A DNA stretch of 64,000 nucleotides from Patiria pectinifera (Eukaryota > Echinodermata > Asteroidea > Valvatida > Asterinidae), in NCBI GenBank assembly GCA_029964075.1, contig CM057146.1, forward strand, positions 5,785,501 to 5,849,500. Reading direction: 5' to 3'. Every line of letters starts with the position of its first letter. Positions within the stretch are counted from its first letter, which is position 1. The notes beneath the pieces were generated by a model, which made no database searches, was not told the origin of the DNA, and saw only the letters and a program-made list of their open reading frames with translations. The position numbers were made by a program, and so were the translations under genes. Positions 14,801-24,847 of this stretch are shown here, piece after piece.

Positions 14801-17800
14801 TACTCACTACTACATTTTACCCCAATCCAATATGGCCGATTCATGAATAAGGCCCATAGTGACCGACAGTGCTCACCCCTTGGACTGGCACCCAGACCCA
14901 GGCTCCCTAGCAGGTCTGACTCGTCACCAAAGTCTGCGTCCGGTTCACTCCTGCCTCTCGACCTCGCGGGTCTGGTGGAGGAAGACACCTCAGGCTTGGC
15001 ATCAGTGCCTGTAAATTTGACAAGGATGTGACATTTACCTACTGAAACCTTTCAATCAAAACAGTTCAAAAACCATTCACAAATCTCCGCAGAAGTCTGA
15101 ACTGAAATGGGACACTGTAATCACACAACTTGCTGGACAGTGTCATTTATAAAGACCAAAAAGGATGCATGTAAAATTTAATTGACACAACACTGAAAGT
15201 GCCTTAAGCAGTGCTTGATCACATCATTGAAAGTTTTGCTTGGTGCAGCAGCAGAATGGCCCTCGTAAAATCAAATAGTGGGCAGGAAACGGCGGTACCA
15301 TATTCCAATAATCGGTATCTATCAAGTCAACCAGATACATTGTAAACATTTTATTATGTGCTCATTTTCAGGGCATATTGAAATTTTCTATTTACAAAAT
15401 GACTGGTTCATATCAGAACTCTCTATGCCATTTTGGGAAATGGCTACTGAAAACCATGATAAATATATTAAAAATCCAATTTTTAAATGAAGGACATCGG
15501 TTGATTCAAACTTGATTCGACAGTCACCGTAGATATCAATAATGCCCACTCACAAATTTCACATCTCCCATTTCCACAAAAGAATACTCAATTTTCCAAG
15601 ACAGTTCTTAACTTATCAACAGGAACAGATTTTAAGATTCTTTTCAGCAATATATTTCAAGAAAATGTCCCCCCCCCAAAAAAAAGCTGGGCAACTACAC
15701 AAAAATAAAACTTACCTTTGGTGTTTTTCCCCAAACCCAGACTGCCAAGAATGTCAGAATCATCGTCATCATCGTCATCAAAATCAATGGTCTTTGCTTT
15801 TGGTTTTTTAGCAGGTGATGCATCGGACTTTGCTGATTGGACGAAAATTGAAGAATTCCAATGATGAATCACAGGCTCACGAATAATTAATGCACGAATG
15901 ATATCAACTGTTAAAGTTTTTCAGCCAAAAATCAATTGGCTGAATTGACTCCACCCAAGTTTACACACTCTGTCAATGTATATGAGTGTTATACATTTCA
16001 AACTAAAATTTATGTACAGCACATCTCAATGAGACAGAGAAGAAATTGTTGTAAAATACCCTGCTTGGGGACACAAAATTTAGGATCTTGTTTTTCACTC
16101 AGCATAAGCTCGGAAACTGTCCTTTTACGACAGTGACATCCTTAAAATAAAGAAGTAAAGTTTTCTATAAAGCGTACTTCAACAAGCCAGGAAAATAATT
16201 GTAGTAAAGTTTCTTGCTCAGGGACACAAGAATTACGGTCGACTGACAATTGACCTATCACCGTATGCGGGTTAGCCACGCCCCTTAGACAACCCTATGT
16301 AATTTTGTACGTTAATTTTTTTTGTCTCAGATTTCACGCGTTTCACGTCCACTTGTATATCATGTAATTGGACAACATTTCACAAGCTGCCATGACGCGA
16401 TTCTACCGCGATAGGTTAATTAGTAAACCCCGCCTGAATTAAATAAACACTCAAAGTTGATTAAGGCGAGACTCAAAATTTTCAATGCTTCCCTGCTTCT
16501 CACTTGTGTTCTTGATGTCATCTTTAGGCAGATCCTTTTTCTTGGATAAAGGTTCCAGATCTGGTTCCAGTTCTGGTTCTGGCTTCAGTTCCGGTTCCAG
16601 TTCCAGCTTTGGTTCCATCTTCTCTGGTTCCTCCTTCTTGCTCTCTTTCAATGGTTTCTTCTTTGTCGGTTTCTTGATCTTCCCAATGTCATCGTCATCA
16701 GACAACAGCCCGGCCAGTGGATCATCCTCATCAAACTCTGTCAACAGAAATAAATCACCATCATTCAAAAATGAAAAAAAAAAACACTGTTGAAAAGAAG
16801 TTTACCATACATAAAACCAGAATGTCAAAGGATAGTCAGGTTGTTACACATTGAAGGATATTATGGAATCATCATGCACGTTAAAGTTAAGAGTAATCTT
16901 TTGCATTCAGTTGCTCTCTCAGGCGCGATTCATTATATACAGTTGCTGATCATTTTGTTTGGAAAAGGACACAATTCCTAGGTGTATTGTAGCGTGATTG
17001 TCGTATTTCCCATCGATTCACGGCGTATAGTGATTCACGGCACATAGCGAATGAGCTGATGCCCCATGATTGCGCTCACATTCGCTAGTGCTGCGCTGTG
17101 CGTAAATTTTGCTCAATTGGCGTCAATAACTGTGAACAGGTCAATTAAATCTGACGCAGCCTAACTTACCGCCAAAGTCAAACTTCTTAGTGTTGGCTTT
17201 GGGCTTGCTACTCCTCCTGGGACTGGCTGTGGGGCTGTCTTCTAGTTTGGCACTGGTGTCCAGTGCTTTGGCTGAAAATAAAACCACAAAAACAAATCAA
17301 CCAGGCTTTATACACAATTTTTGTTTACATTATTAGCAACTGGAACATTCACAGACTAAAAGAAAAAAGATTATTAATAGTTCTAGCATTAACCCTAACT
17401 CCCTAGCAATACTAGGAACCATACCCATCCTGGCAAATTCCAACACGGGAAACTGCACATACATATTTCTGACTTCGATTCTGGAGGTGTGCCAACCTAA
17501 TATAATAGACTGTCAGTTTAGGGGTACTGTACCCATCCTGACAGATTCCAACAGCATATGCCGTTGGAGTTTGATGGGTTGAGTTCTGTTAGGGTTAAGC
17601 ATAAAGTAGCCCTGCAAATGTTCCGAATTCTACCTTCTCAGAGCTTCCAATGGACGAAACCCTCAAACTTGTAGTTTAGGCTAATATGAGTTAGACCCTA
17701 CTTGATATTCGGATGCAAAGGGATTTCATGTGTTGAACAGTGGCGTATCCAGAGGGGCGGGGGGCAGGGTGGGGGGGGGGCAAAGATAAAAAACTATTTC

Positions 17801-20800
17801 AACGCGCCGTGAAAATGGGCATTTGCAGTATGTATCAAAACGGTCAGTTTTGAAGAGCGCCTCCATTTGGAAAAAAACAACCCTGCTTTTATTTTACGGA
17901 GGCCAAGTGTCAAGGGGAAAAAACATGTCTACATTTTGGCGCGGATGTGTGGTTGCCCCCCCCCCCCCCCGACATCAAAAGCTGGAAAGAAGGGCGTAAA
18001 TCAATAGGAAAAAAAACAGTCTTTTCTTGGGTTTCTACTCACTGTCTGCATGGCACAAAGTCCAAAGAAAACTCTGAGCACTTTGGACTTTTCTTCAAAT
18101 TCAAAAAATTTTTTGGTAGAGTTTGGACCTTCTTTCTCTTGGGTATTCAATTTTTAACTCACACAATTCCTCTTCTAGAGTCTTGTCCAACGTCAACGTC
18201 TGACCCGCCGCTGGTTTACCCTTGACTGGGGGTTTGGCAGGGTCATCCTTTGCCCCTGGCTGCTTGGGCCCAGGGCTGCTAGCGGGACGGGATTTCAAGG
18301 AGGAACCGAACAGGGCATCGTCCATGTCATCCATGTCCTGATGTCAAGATAAAAACATGTACCCTGGTCACATGGAACATTCATTGACAGCATTAGTGTC
18401 TTCTGGTAGTTTTAAAAATGAATTAATAATATCCCTGATCTCAGAGAAAAAATAAGATTTCTATTGTTTTAGCCCACTGTGACCTTGACCTTGACCTTTC
18501 GACCCCCACTTATGATAGGCCTATTTAAGTTACCAAGAACGATCCACAAGAAGTTCACTTGTAAAGTATTTCTCAAGTTATTGCGCTGACAAAATTTCTT
18601 TTGTTTTAGCCACTGTGACCTTGACCCTTGATCTTGGCCCCCCAAATGCATTAGGTTTTAGGATTGCCAAGGACAATCCACAAATGAAGTTCATATGTAA
18701 AGTATTTCTCAAGTTTCTGACAAAATTTTTTTTTTTTTGTCATCCACTGTTGACTGACCCTTGACCTTTGGGCCCCAAATGCAAGGCTTCTTAGGATTGC
18801 CAAGGACAATCCACAAACCAAATTTGAAGTTCATATGTAAAAAGTTAGTTATCAGTGCAAATTAATTTTGTTTTTTTTATTGTTTCAGCCTTGACCCTTG
18901 ACCCTTCGGCCCCAAATGCAAAATGCTTCTTAGAATTACCAAGACAAGGACAATCCACAAACCAAATTTGAAGTTATTTATTTAAGTAAGTCTCAAGTTA
19001 TCGCGCTGACAAGATTTGTCCACACACACACACACACACCCACCCACCCACCCACACACCACACACCCCACCACCGGAAGGAAGGACAAGGCGGAAACAG
19101 TATGCCCCTTCGGCTTCGCCGCGGGGCATAAAAAACTCTGGCTTTATTTGTGTAGAGCTGTGAATAGACTGTAGCTGAGGCACTGATAAATATATCAATG
19201 CCTCAGGGCCAATGGAGTTGAAAACAGGTAAGATCGTTGATTGTTGTGATGTGAGACGTGGCCTTTTTTAACATCCTCATGATATGGCACCCTTGTTTTG
19301 TTAATCCCAACTCCCTAGCATGATTTACTAGGAACCATACCCATCCTGGCAAATTCCAACACCATTATGGGAAACTGCACACACATATTTCTGACTTTGA
19401 TTCTGGAGGTGTGCCAACCCAATGTGAAAGACTGTCAGTTTAGGGGTACTGTACCCATCCTGACAGATTCCAACAAAACATGCTGTTGGGGTCTGATGAG
19501 TTGAGCTCTGTGAGGGTTAATAATTTTGCAATGTCTTGGATTACTGATAAAACTGCTCTTTACAGCCTCGCAACATTTCCAAGAGTAACTGATATAGTTT
19601 CCCAAATAGTGTTTGGATTATTTAGGAGGCATACTTACGGCCAACATTTTACTAACATCAGCCTCTGATACATCCGATTCCTGAAGAACAAAAAAATATT
19701 AGAATGTCAACAGCAGAAGCTCAAACTGATTAAAAAAAAAAGGGATTTCAACTCTAGAATTTTTGTAAGAGGATTATTAGCTATTAATCATGAATTGTAT
19801 AGTTTTTGGAATTTCACACATAAAGGCTTGTAACCAGTGTGCGTCAGAGGATGTGATGACACGCACTGGCTGTTTTTATACACAGGCACGGCAGACAGGT
19901 TAAGACATCAAGATTGCCTTGACTCACCTCCGGGTGACGTCTAAACACGCTAAATCCTCGTGTCTTTTGTACACACACTCAAAGTCTGTGAAGTCTGTGG
20001 AGGCGGACCGTGTGTTGATCTTGAATAGGCTGCTGTGCACGGCCTATTGTTGTACAATTTACGCTCCAGTGCACACCCCAGAGTATTGAAACACACAAGG
20101 TTTCGGCAAGAAATATCGTACAAATACTGTTGAAATGACTCTTGCAAATCAGTATTTGTGGCGTTTGGCTGTATATCAGAAGTTGGCCGGAAAACTTTGC
20201 CTTTTGCGAAGATCAAGATATTCGGCAAAAATAATCCCGGCCCAAAGTGGTTAAAAATATCTTGAGAACGTTGATCAGGGAATCCATGACATTCTTTCAC
20301 ACACAAATAAATATAATCTGGGTTAACAGAATTAAAAGGTTCAAACGCTTTCTAGATTGGAAAGTTTTTGTGAGGGCGACAAAAAGTTTTGCACTGGAAA
20401 GTTTGGGGAGGGCTTAAAAAAAATTTGCAATTATTTATTTTTGACGGCCGGATTCTTTGTTGAAGTTCAGTACATCACAAGTCAATGACAAGTCTATCCT
20501 GTCCCAAGTCAAGTCACAAGCTCTTCAAGTGAACTCCGAAAAAGTAATGTCTTCGTTATGTTCATCCACTGTTACTTGTGAATGGACTTGTGATGGACTT
20601 GACTACCTCACCGGCCCGATTAAGAGACGTTTGTGGATTTTGTTTGAGTTTTATAAAAAAAAATTACAAACTAATTTTGGACACACAAATCTGATCTTAC
20701 CTCATCCACCTCTGCCGCAAGACTGCTGTAAAAGTTGTCATCACCCATCCTGAGGAGGAAGAAAAGGAGAAAAAGTTACTTTTTAAAATATGTAAAATTT

Positions 20801-22078
20801 GCTATTATTATTATTATTATCATTTCTGGTAATGAAACCAAGGATTCCTCAAAAGCGCCCTAGGCACTGTAGCTCGCAAGCCTGAAGAAACCTGTGAAGA
20901 GAAGACAATGAAGAAAACACAGTTTTAGAGGTGGGAGGAAAACCCCAGAATATTCTGGGGAAAACCCACGGAATCAGGCAGGGACTGAAAAACCCAAATC
21001 CACATGTTGGCCCAGGAGGGATGCGAACCCGGGTCACAGCGGTGGAAGGCGAGGAAAGTACCGCTACGCCAACCTGAATCCCCAGTGATTCTGTGAATGC
21101 ACTTAAGATTCAATGCACAAGTGCATAGGGTCTGGGTGAACGAAGATGGAGGTATACTGCGCATTGTTGAGTCTTGGTAAATTGTAGACAGTTCTGGGTC
21201 AATTACACCAAGTGATTCGGGGTGAACAGAAATTGTAAGGGTGAAATGTCTTCACGCATTTTTGAAATTTTCCTTTTATGACCTACCCAATGTTGTCCGT
21301 GATTCCCAGCCCTGCCTTGGATTTCAGCGGTGAAGACGTTCCTAATCCACCAGCTGCAAATCACCCAAAAAACACCCCAAAACAATAATTTTCCTTGACA
21401 TTATTTAAGCAATTCTGTGTACAAAATAAAACACTGCATTTTGGAGCAACTCAACTGTAGTCGCATCACAACTGAAAACAATTTTCACTGTGGTTCACAC
21501 TGCCGAAATATCTCCTTTTTTACTCCAACCAATAAATGGAGTCACGGTCCAGAAGAGCACTTACGCCCAAATCACGACCAAGACAGTAAAGGTGACTTTG
21601 GGAGTCAGCAAAAATTGGGAACTTAATCCAGTTGGCAAAAAAGCAATTACCAAAACAACTTACCTCGTCGGCGGCCTGGAAATGTTGATGCCTGTTGGTG
21701 TTAAAAATGAAAAGAACACACCTTCAACTGGAGTTCACTTCAATATTTGTCTCGAGGAAATTCGAGTGAATGACTCTAGTTCTGAGTGCGAAAGGGAAGA
21801 ATGATTCACTTTGCCATTTTATTTGAAAATTAGGAATGGTGGTTTTTCCTCTTTACATTGTGAAGAGTAGGCCTAAAGGAGGAGACACGCGAAGGGGGGG
21901 GGGGGGATGAGGGGGGGCTCGAGCAGTAATGGGGGGGGGTGCCAACCCCTACCCCAGTGCCTCCTCAGATTCTGACTGTTGGTTATTACCATGTTTGTGC
22001 CGTGTTCAATCAGAAGTCTTCAGAAGATAACTATTTCACATTGGCTACTGATAGGTCTGTCTGGCCTGTTCTTTCCAT
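323..22078 (-). CDS. FBF1: Fas-binding factor 1 (FBF1)-like ciliary transition-fibre protein, 3' end outside window
   Basis: Exons in coding order: 22040-22078 (tentative), 21664-21691, 21287-21353, 20701-20749, 19639-19680, 18163-18337, 17170-17271, 16504-16737, 15716-15832, 14877-15008, 14138-14308, 12863-12977, 12102-12379, 11035-11221, 10248-10322, 9933-10012, 8682-8963, 6931-7097, 6432-6593, 5463-5660, 4499-4599, 3745-3951, 3075-3182, 2372-2511, 1239-1357, 323-445. All have AG/GT borders and compatible phases, giving about 1166 codons; the last exons lie left of the window. The N-terminal half is acidic and disordered, with motifs such as EFDEDDPLAGLLSDDDD, DSDILGSLGLG, ESDLLGSLGLG and FSFGDYTPSS. 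A 22-residue polyglutamine tract follows, then a Gln/Glu/Leu/Arg-rich coiled coil from about residue 900. This architecture matches FBF1, a distal-appendage protein needed for ciliary gating. A methionine at 20748 is an alternative start. FBF1 identity is strong; the first exon is weak. Confidence 0.86.
1387..2068 (-). repeat. tRNA-derived SINE, split by a MITE
   Basis: On the minus strand the element starts at a tRNA-like head (about 2000-2068) with a B-box-like GGGTTCGATTC, and its body runs left to about 1387. A second copy without the head lies at 33060-33302, and its body is continuous where this copy is interrupted at 1482-1850. It lies in the FBF1 intron between exons 2372-2511 and 1239-1357. 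Confidence 0.75.
1482..1850. mobile_element. Harbinger/Tourist-like MITE, 369 bp, TTA target duplication
   Basis: Terminal inverted repeats begin GGCCAAAAAAAAAAGTCTCC at the left and end with its near complement at the right. Both sides are flanked by TTA (1479-1481 and 1851-1853). A second copy of almost identical length lies inverted at 34306-34675, also between TTA duplications. A 3 bp TTA target and GGCC ends are typical of PIF/Harbinger non-autonomous elements. It has no transposase ORF. It sits inside a SINE, so it inserted later. Confidence 0.82.
4987..5216. mobile_element. Foldback MITE, GGGCCAATT / AATTGGACCC ends
   Basis: The two halves are inverted copies: the left contains ggcgctgctaagcac and ccagccaaaactccatgtga, and the right carries their complements. 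The whole 230 bp folds into one stem. Related elements or fragments sit at 13546, 41139, 43542 and 58555-59133. It lies in an FBF1 intron. Confidence 0.7.
5322..5400 (+). repeat. tRNA-like SINE head
   Basis: About 75 bases resemble a tRNA, with an A-box-like GATAGCTCATCTGGTAGAG and a B-box-like GGGTTCAAATCCC. Acceptor-stem pairing is poor, so this reads as a SINE head and not a functional tRNA gene. It lies just left of FBF1 exon 5463-5660. Confidence 0.6.
6640..6862 (+). repeat. tRNA-derived SINE
   Basis: The head GTGTGGTCTAGCGGTAGAGC followed by GGGTTTGAGCCCC gives A- and B-box-like motifs. A body follows with a mostly C/T-rich stretch and no ORF of note. It lies in the FBF1 intron between exons 6931-7097 and 6432-6593. 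Confidence 0.6.
7335..7578 (-). repeat. tRNA-derived SINE, minus orientation
   Basis: The complement of 7504-7578 reads as a tRNA-like head (GGCCTAGTGGTTAAGAGCAC, later GGGTTCGTGCCC). The body continues left to about 7335 and includes gataagtgttactgggttcc, shared with the element at 12705-12842. Confidence 0.62.
7683..7775 (-). repeat. tRNA-like SINE head, minus orientation
   Basis: The complement begins GGGCCGGATAGCTCAGTTGG and contains GCAGGTTCTAGCCTGC, which are A- and B-box-like and close to a real tRNA. The acceptor stem does not pair well and SINE-like sequence follows, so it is treated as a SINE head. Confidence 0.55.
7830..8500 (+). repeat. tRNA-derived SINE interrupted by a TTAA MITE
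   Basis: The head GGCTGGATAGCCCAGTTGGC is followed by a B-box-like region up to 7900. The body resumes at 8418 with a T-rich tract and the motif tgcacctagtcagttccc. The related copy at 10098-10190 has the same body uninterrupted (tgctcaagtcaattttt), which defines the join. Confidence 0.65.
7901..8417. mobile_element. piggyBac-like MITE, 517 bp, TTAA flanks
   Basis: The ends AGGGAAGATACAACATTTGC and GCAAATGTTGTACATTCCCT are inverted, and TTAA lies on both sides (7897-7900, 8418-8421). The middle holds a palindrome, ctggtcagccgaccag. A sister copy is at 29333-29857. No transposase is encoded. The TTAA duplication is the piggyBac-superfamily signature; family assignment beyond that is inference. 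Confidence 0.78.
8800..8865 (-). repeat. In-frame CAG/CAA tract encoding 22 glutamines in FBF1
   Basis: Twenty-two consecutive triplets read CTG or TTG on the plus strand, that is CAG or CAA on the coding strand. Interspersed CAA triplets break the pure CAG runs, the longest of which is five. The tract lies in exon 8682-8963 between an acidic segment and a proline-rich segment. Confidence 0.9.
9105..9240. repeat. Tandem direct repeat of about 60 bp, two copies
   Basis: The segment gtaagcttagtaggagtgtg plus the following cagcagccaatttca-type sequence appears twice in a row, with a few substitutions. It lies in the FBF1 intron left of exon 9933-10012. Confidence 0.65.
10083..10200 (+). repeat. 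SINE fragment (3' half of tRNA head plus body)
   Basis: The B-box-like CAGGTTCAAACCCTG is followed by the body motifs seen at 8418-8500. The A-box half is missing. Confidence 0.55.
10480..10695 (-). repeat. tRNA-derived SINE, minus orientation
   Basis: The complement of about 10620-10690 carries GGGAGTGGTGTGGGTTCG and AGGGGTTCAAATCC, which are tRNA-like. The rest of the body runs left through ggatgggatgccagtccatc. It lies in the FBF1 intron between exons 11035-11221 and 10248-10322. Confidence 0.55.
11775..11905 (+). repeat. tRNA-derived SINE
   Basis: The head GTGCTGTGGTCCAATGGTTA is followed by a degenerate B-box and the body motif gggtacctggtaggaag, then a short ATT microsatellite. The complement of the related head appears at about 12790-12842. 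Confidence 0.5.
12705..12842 (-). repeat. tRNA-derived SINE, minus orientation
   Basis: It shares gataagtgttactgggttcc with the element at 7335-7578. It ends in a tRNA-like head on the complement with CCAATGGTTTTAGTATTCGA. It lies 20 bp from FBF1 exon 12863-12977. Confidence 0.5.
13546..13732. mobile_element. Foldback MITE fragment (GGGGCCATTTTCATG end)
   Basis: The left end and repeated tgcttagcac-type motifs match the family at 4987-5216. The right terminal motif is missing, so the copy is truncated or decayed. Confidence 0.5.
14399..14520. mobile_element. Fragment of TTAA-flanked CCAGTTCACG MITE family
   Basis: The left TTAA (14395-14398) is followed by CCAGTTCACGTCGGATG, matching the left end of the intact copy at 24084-24326. 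Internal aaaacgcaacgagcgaggc-like and tatctgtcagcaaccc motifs are shared. No right end is seen. Confidence 0.55.
17393..17594. mobile_element. piggyBac-like MITE, TTAA-CCCTAAC family, copy 1
   Basis: It is flanked by TTAA at 17389-17392 and 17595-17598. The ends CCCTAACTCCC and GTTAGGG are inverted over 7 bp. Two internal near-direct repeats carry tacccatcctg. At least five relatives occur in the window, at 19305, 46374, 52479, 53483 and (diverged) 54579. Confidence 0.8.
17750..18000. other. G-run and C-run rich intron stretch
   Basis: It holds long homopolymer runs (gggtgggggggggg near 17770 and a run of C near 17957) and no recognisable gene or repeat family. It lies upstream, on the plus strand, of FBF1 exon 18163-18337. 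Confidence 0.5.
18462..19132. repeat. Four tandem ~135-bp units plus CA/CCCA microsatellite and GC-rich hairpin tail
   Basis: Each unit carries a tgaccttgacc-like motif, a gccaaggacaatccacaa motif and caagtt near its end; units start near 18462, 18599, 18733 and 18879. The last unit runs into a CA/CCCA microsatellite (19021-19075). It ends with atgccccttcggcttcgccg followed by cggggcat, which can form a short GC hairpin. I recall this tail from interspersed repeats of several marine invertebrates but cannot name the family. Confidence 0.7.
19305..19516. mobile_element. piggyBac-like MITE, TTAA-CCCTAAC family, copy 2
   Basis: It has flanking TTAA (19301-19304, 19517-19520). The left end is TCCCAACTCCC and the right end GTGAGGG. 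The interior closely matches copy 1 at 17393, including the two tacccatcctg motifs. Confidence 0.78.
19834..20250. mobile_element. piggyBac-like MITE, ~415-bp family with CCAGT ends, copy 1
   Basis: The right flank is TTAA (20251-20254) and the left flank has decayed to GTAA. The interior is a near match to 47672-48082, with shared acacgcactggctgttttt and tgtatatcagaagttggc. It lies in the FBF1 intron upstream of exon 19639-19680. Confidence 0.72.
20463..20625. repeat. CACAAGTC-type low-complexity repeat
   Basis: Recurring caagtcacaag and gacttgtgatggacttg motifs form imperfect inverted repeats. The same composition returns at 25389-25690, 27889-28062 and 47535-47640. Confidence 0.55.
20850..21085 (-). 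repeat. tRNA-derived SINE, minus orientation
   Basis: The complement of 21005-21080 reads TTGGCGTAGCGGTACTTTCC and then ACCCGGGTTCGCATCC, a tRNA-like head. The body includes a ccccagaatattctgggg palindrome. It lies in the FBF1 intron after exon 21287-21353. Confidence 0.68.
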
Positions 22079-22576
22079 GTTGATTCCATTGGCTGCTAAA
22101 AAAAAGAAGAGAAAATGAAGAAACAAAGAAGAGCGTCAGACCTACAGTAACACTAGTCATGTTTGTTTTAATATTACACAGAGAAAAATGTAGTTTTCTA
22201 ACGTTAGCAGACGTTAAATTTGGACATAAATAGTTTCTTTTTTTTTTTTTGATAAAATAGTTTCTCGTCCAGGCTTTATGAAAAAAGGGAAGAGGCTGCC
22301 CCTTTTTCCAAGATTTTTTTCATTGTCTTGACTCTTTTGCTGATACTTTTGTGTCCAAAAGAGCTGTAACCCTTTCTACCACATTCTAAACTCACATACA
22401 TAGCCACATTTTTGCTAGAAACACATAAAAAGACAAAATATATTGCAAATAATATGATTTTAAATAACAACAAAAAGGAGTGCTGGTGGAAACAAGGAAG
22501 TGGGCGGGCACGAGAAACTAGTTTATTCTTTGCCTTATTTAATACTTCTAGTCCAGTATTATTAACAAGATTGGAA

Positions 22577-22853
22577 GGAAAGATTCCCATATCTGGCCCT
22601 CACTTGTTACCCTGTGTACAAGACTGGTCTGTAACTAGGACTCTACGAATCGCCTTACATTTGGAGATCGTCCGACCATCTCCAAAAGGTGATTCGTAGA
22701 GTCCTAGTTACTCGGCCTAGCATTTTCTCAGTAAATACTTTCCCTGCTAAATTTGACTTTTTAGGACATATTATTACTCTCTGATGGCTGATACTCGTAG
22801 TACTAGGTCACTGAAGGGAAAAATTAGCGATGGCCAGATATGGGAATCTTTCC
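22577..22853. mobile_element. Nested inverted-repeat element, 277 bp
   Basis: The outer arms are GGAAAGATTCCCATATCTGG at the left and the complement at the right. Inside, gtaactaggactctacgaat and its complement form a second hairpin (about 22630-22714). There is no ORF. Confidence 0.65.
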
Positions 22854-23554
22854 GATTGGAAATTTGTCTCAAGCCAAATTCATCTATTCATGTTTCATGT
22901 GTTTTAACAACAAACTTGCAATGACCGACCATCATCATGTAACTTTTTTTTAGTTTGTTTGTTTGTCTTTATTTGACAATCTCCAGTTTCTCCACGGATA
23001 TTTTACAAAATGACAAAAGCCTTACAAATACAATAAACCTGTAAACAAACAACGAAGCACCATCACATACCAAACGTTATGAATTTGTCTAGTTTCTATT
23101 TCGCATGTCATTTTTAATTGTGTATTTTGTCTGAACTTAAAGTACAGGTTTCGTTCTGGTCAATTTCTCACCTCAAATGTCAAATATCTCAGCCGCTCCA
23201 GCCAAACATTCGAATCAAAACATTTTGATTTTGGAATCTCTAAAATGTAATAGCGCCCTCAATATTTAGCATGTCTAAAATCTGAAAATGCGATGTCGAT
23301 GAACATCAAAATTCCACCGCTTGGAGGCGCTCTACACAGACAGCTGACAGCCGACAGCCGAGTCTGCCAAAACAGGTGTGTGGTGATCAGAAACTGAAGC
23401 TTTTCTGGGTACCCATGAATGAAATCTCTTTTTTCTTTTTTTTTCTTTTTTTATTTGGGGGGGGGGGTGCAAAATGAAAACTGGCATAAATGTAAACTAG
23501 ACAGTGATGCCTATATAGCGCGATATCTGGCATGTTTCTGTTTCTGGGGGTGGG

Positions 23555-23633
23555 CTAGTCCGAGTAACTTGGACCCAACTTATCGCCTTTTGTTAAAAAA
23601 GGCGATAAGTTGGGTCCAAGTTACTCGGACTAG
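23555..23633. repeat. Perfect 37-bp-arm hairpin
   Basis: Arms 23555-23591 and 23597-23633 are exact reverse complements, separated by 5 bases. The arm begins CTAGTCCGAGTAACTTGGAC. The arm shares an agtaact-like core with the inner hairpin at 22630-22714. Confidence 0.9.
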
Positions 23634-24083
23634 GGGTGGGCATAGTTAGTTGGGGGCGGAGCGGGGGGAGGAAGAGGGGCGGGGGAGATGGGATGGGGGG
23701 GGGGAGGGAGGTAGAGTGAAGAGTATATGGATGCTATTAGTAAACTGAGACCTTGAGAGGAAACAATCGGACATGATATTGGCTTTTATAATTTCCCTAT
23801 TTGCATTCTTTCCCAAAACTTGACTTGAGTCTCACATCTCACTCGCACGATTATTACACCCATAGACTTAGTCGGGCAACCGCACAAACCTGCATCACTT
23901 GGCCACTCCAACCCCAAGTATATCAATTTAGTAATCACCAGATAATGCTTTGTATTTGGTAATGTTAAAAATTTTAAACATCTCTTTCAGGGATGGGGTG
24001 CTTTAATATCGGCTGATTTATATTTTACCTTTCTTTAAAAGATGCCATACTAGTAAAACCATGGTCATGGAGGATGGTTTTAA

Positions 24084-24326
24084 CCAGTTCACGCCAGGAA
24101 TATTTTGACAAGAACGGAACGAGGCGTGGGATTACTTTTCACTCGACGTCAAGCCAGGCGGGTTGAAGCCATCACCCTCGGGCAGCACACTCATATTTCT
24201 GGCCTTGCTCGCTGTGAGCGGGTTGCTGACAGATATTTCCGGCCTCGCTCCCTCTTTGTTTATCTGTCATTCGCTCCAAATACCGCAAAACTTTTGCGTG
24301 TATATACGGCCTCCGGCATGAACTGG
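24084..24326. mobile_element. piggyBac-like MITE, TTAA flanks, CCAGTTCACGCC / GGCATGAACTGG ends
   Basis: TTAA lies at 24080-24083 and 24327-24330. The termini CCAGTTCACGCC and GGCATGAACTGG are inverted with one mismatch. It is the intact relative of the fragment at 14399 and shares its outermost bases with the 415 bp family. Confidence 0.8.
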
Positions 24327-24847
24327 TTAAACCTTATACCATGCAAGTTTAGTGTGGTAATATTTTTAAGTAATCCCTTATCAGATTTTCAAAAATTTAA
24401 ATGGCTATTAGCTCAGATTTACTTCTTTTCATTGACACAAGAAGTGGCTTTCAATTTTTTTTTTTAAATGGTGTGCGGTCCCTAGTTAAATACAGCAAAG
24501 CGTTCTCAATTTTAAAAAAAATCCCCCACTTAAAAAACCTTGTTGTAAGGACTAAAAATCAAGTCCTTTAAATTGAGGTTACCATGAAACATGTCAGTGG
24601 TTTAATCATGTAAGATACTTACTTTCTTCATGGTCATATTTTTTGGAACTCGGATATATGCTTTAATGTTTCTTATTTTCATAAAACACCTTTTCAGTAC
24701 TAATTCATTGAATATGTGAGTGTAGTCCACTGCTTAACTTGATTACAACAGCAATATGTCAATCAAATTTTTTTCAATGCTTTTTTTTTGGGCAGTATTT
24801 TTATCAGGGAACCAGCCTGCAGCCTTCAAACCGTTAAAGAAACCATC

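Larger units (their letters stand above)
22079..24847. promoter_or_regulatory. Intergenic region between divergent FBF1 and MPV17L
   Basis: It contains no ORF I can support. It should contain the promoters of both genes, but I see no clear TATA box. It holds nested inverted repeats (22577-22853), a perfect hairpin (23555-23633), a TTAA MITE (24084-24326), and G-rich runs at 23457-23470 and 23640-23710. A splice-acceptor-like T-run ending in cag at 24795 suggests that the MPV17L first coding exon starts with a spliced 5' UTR. Confidence 0.5.
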
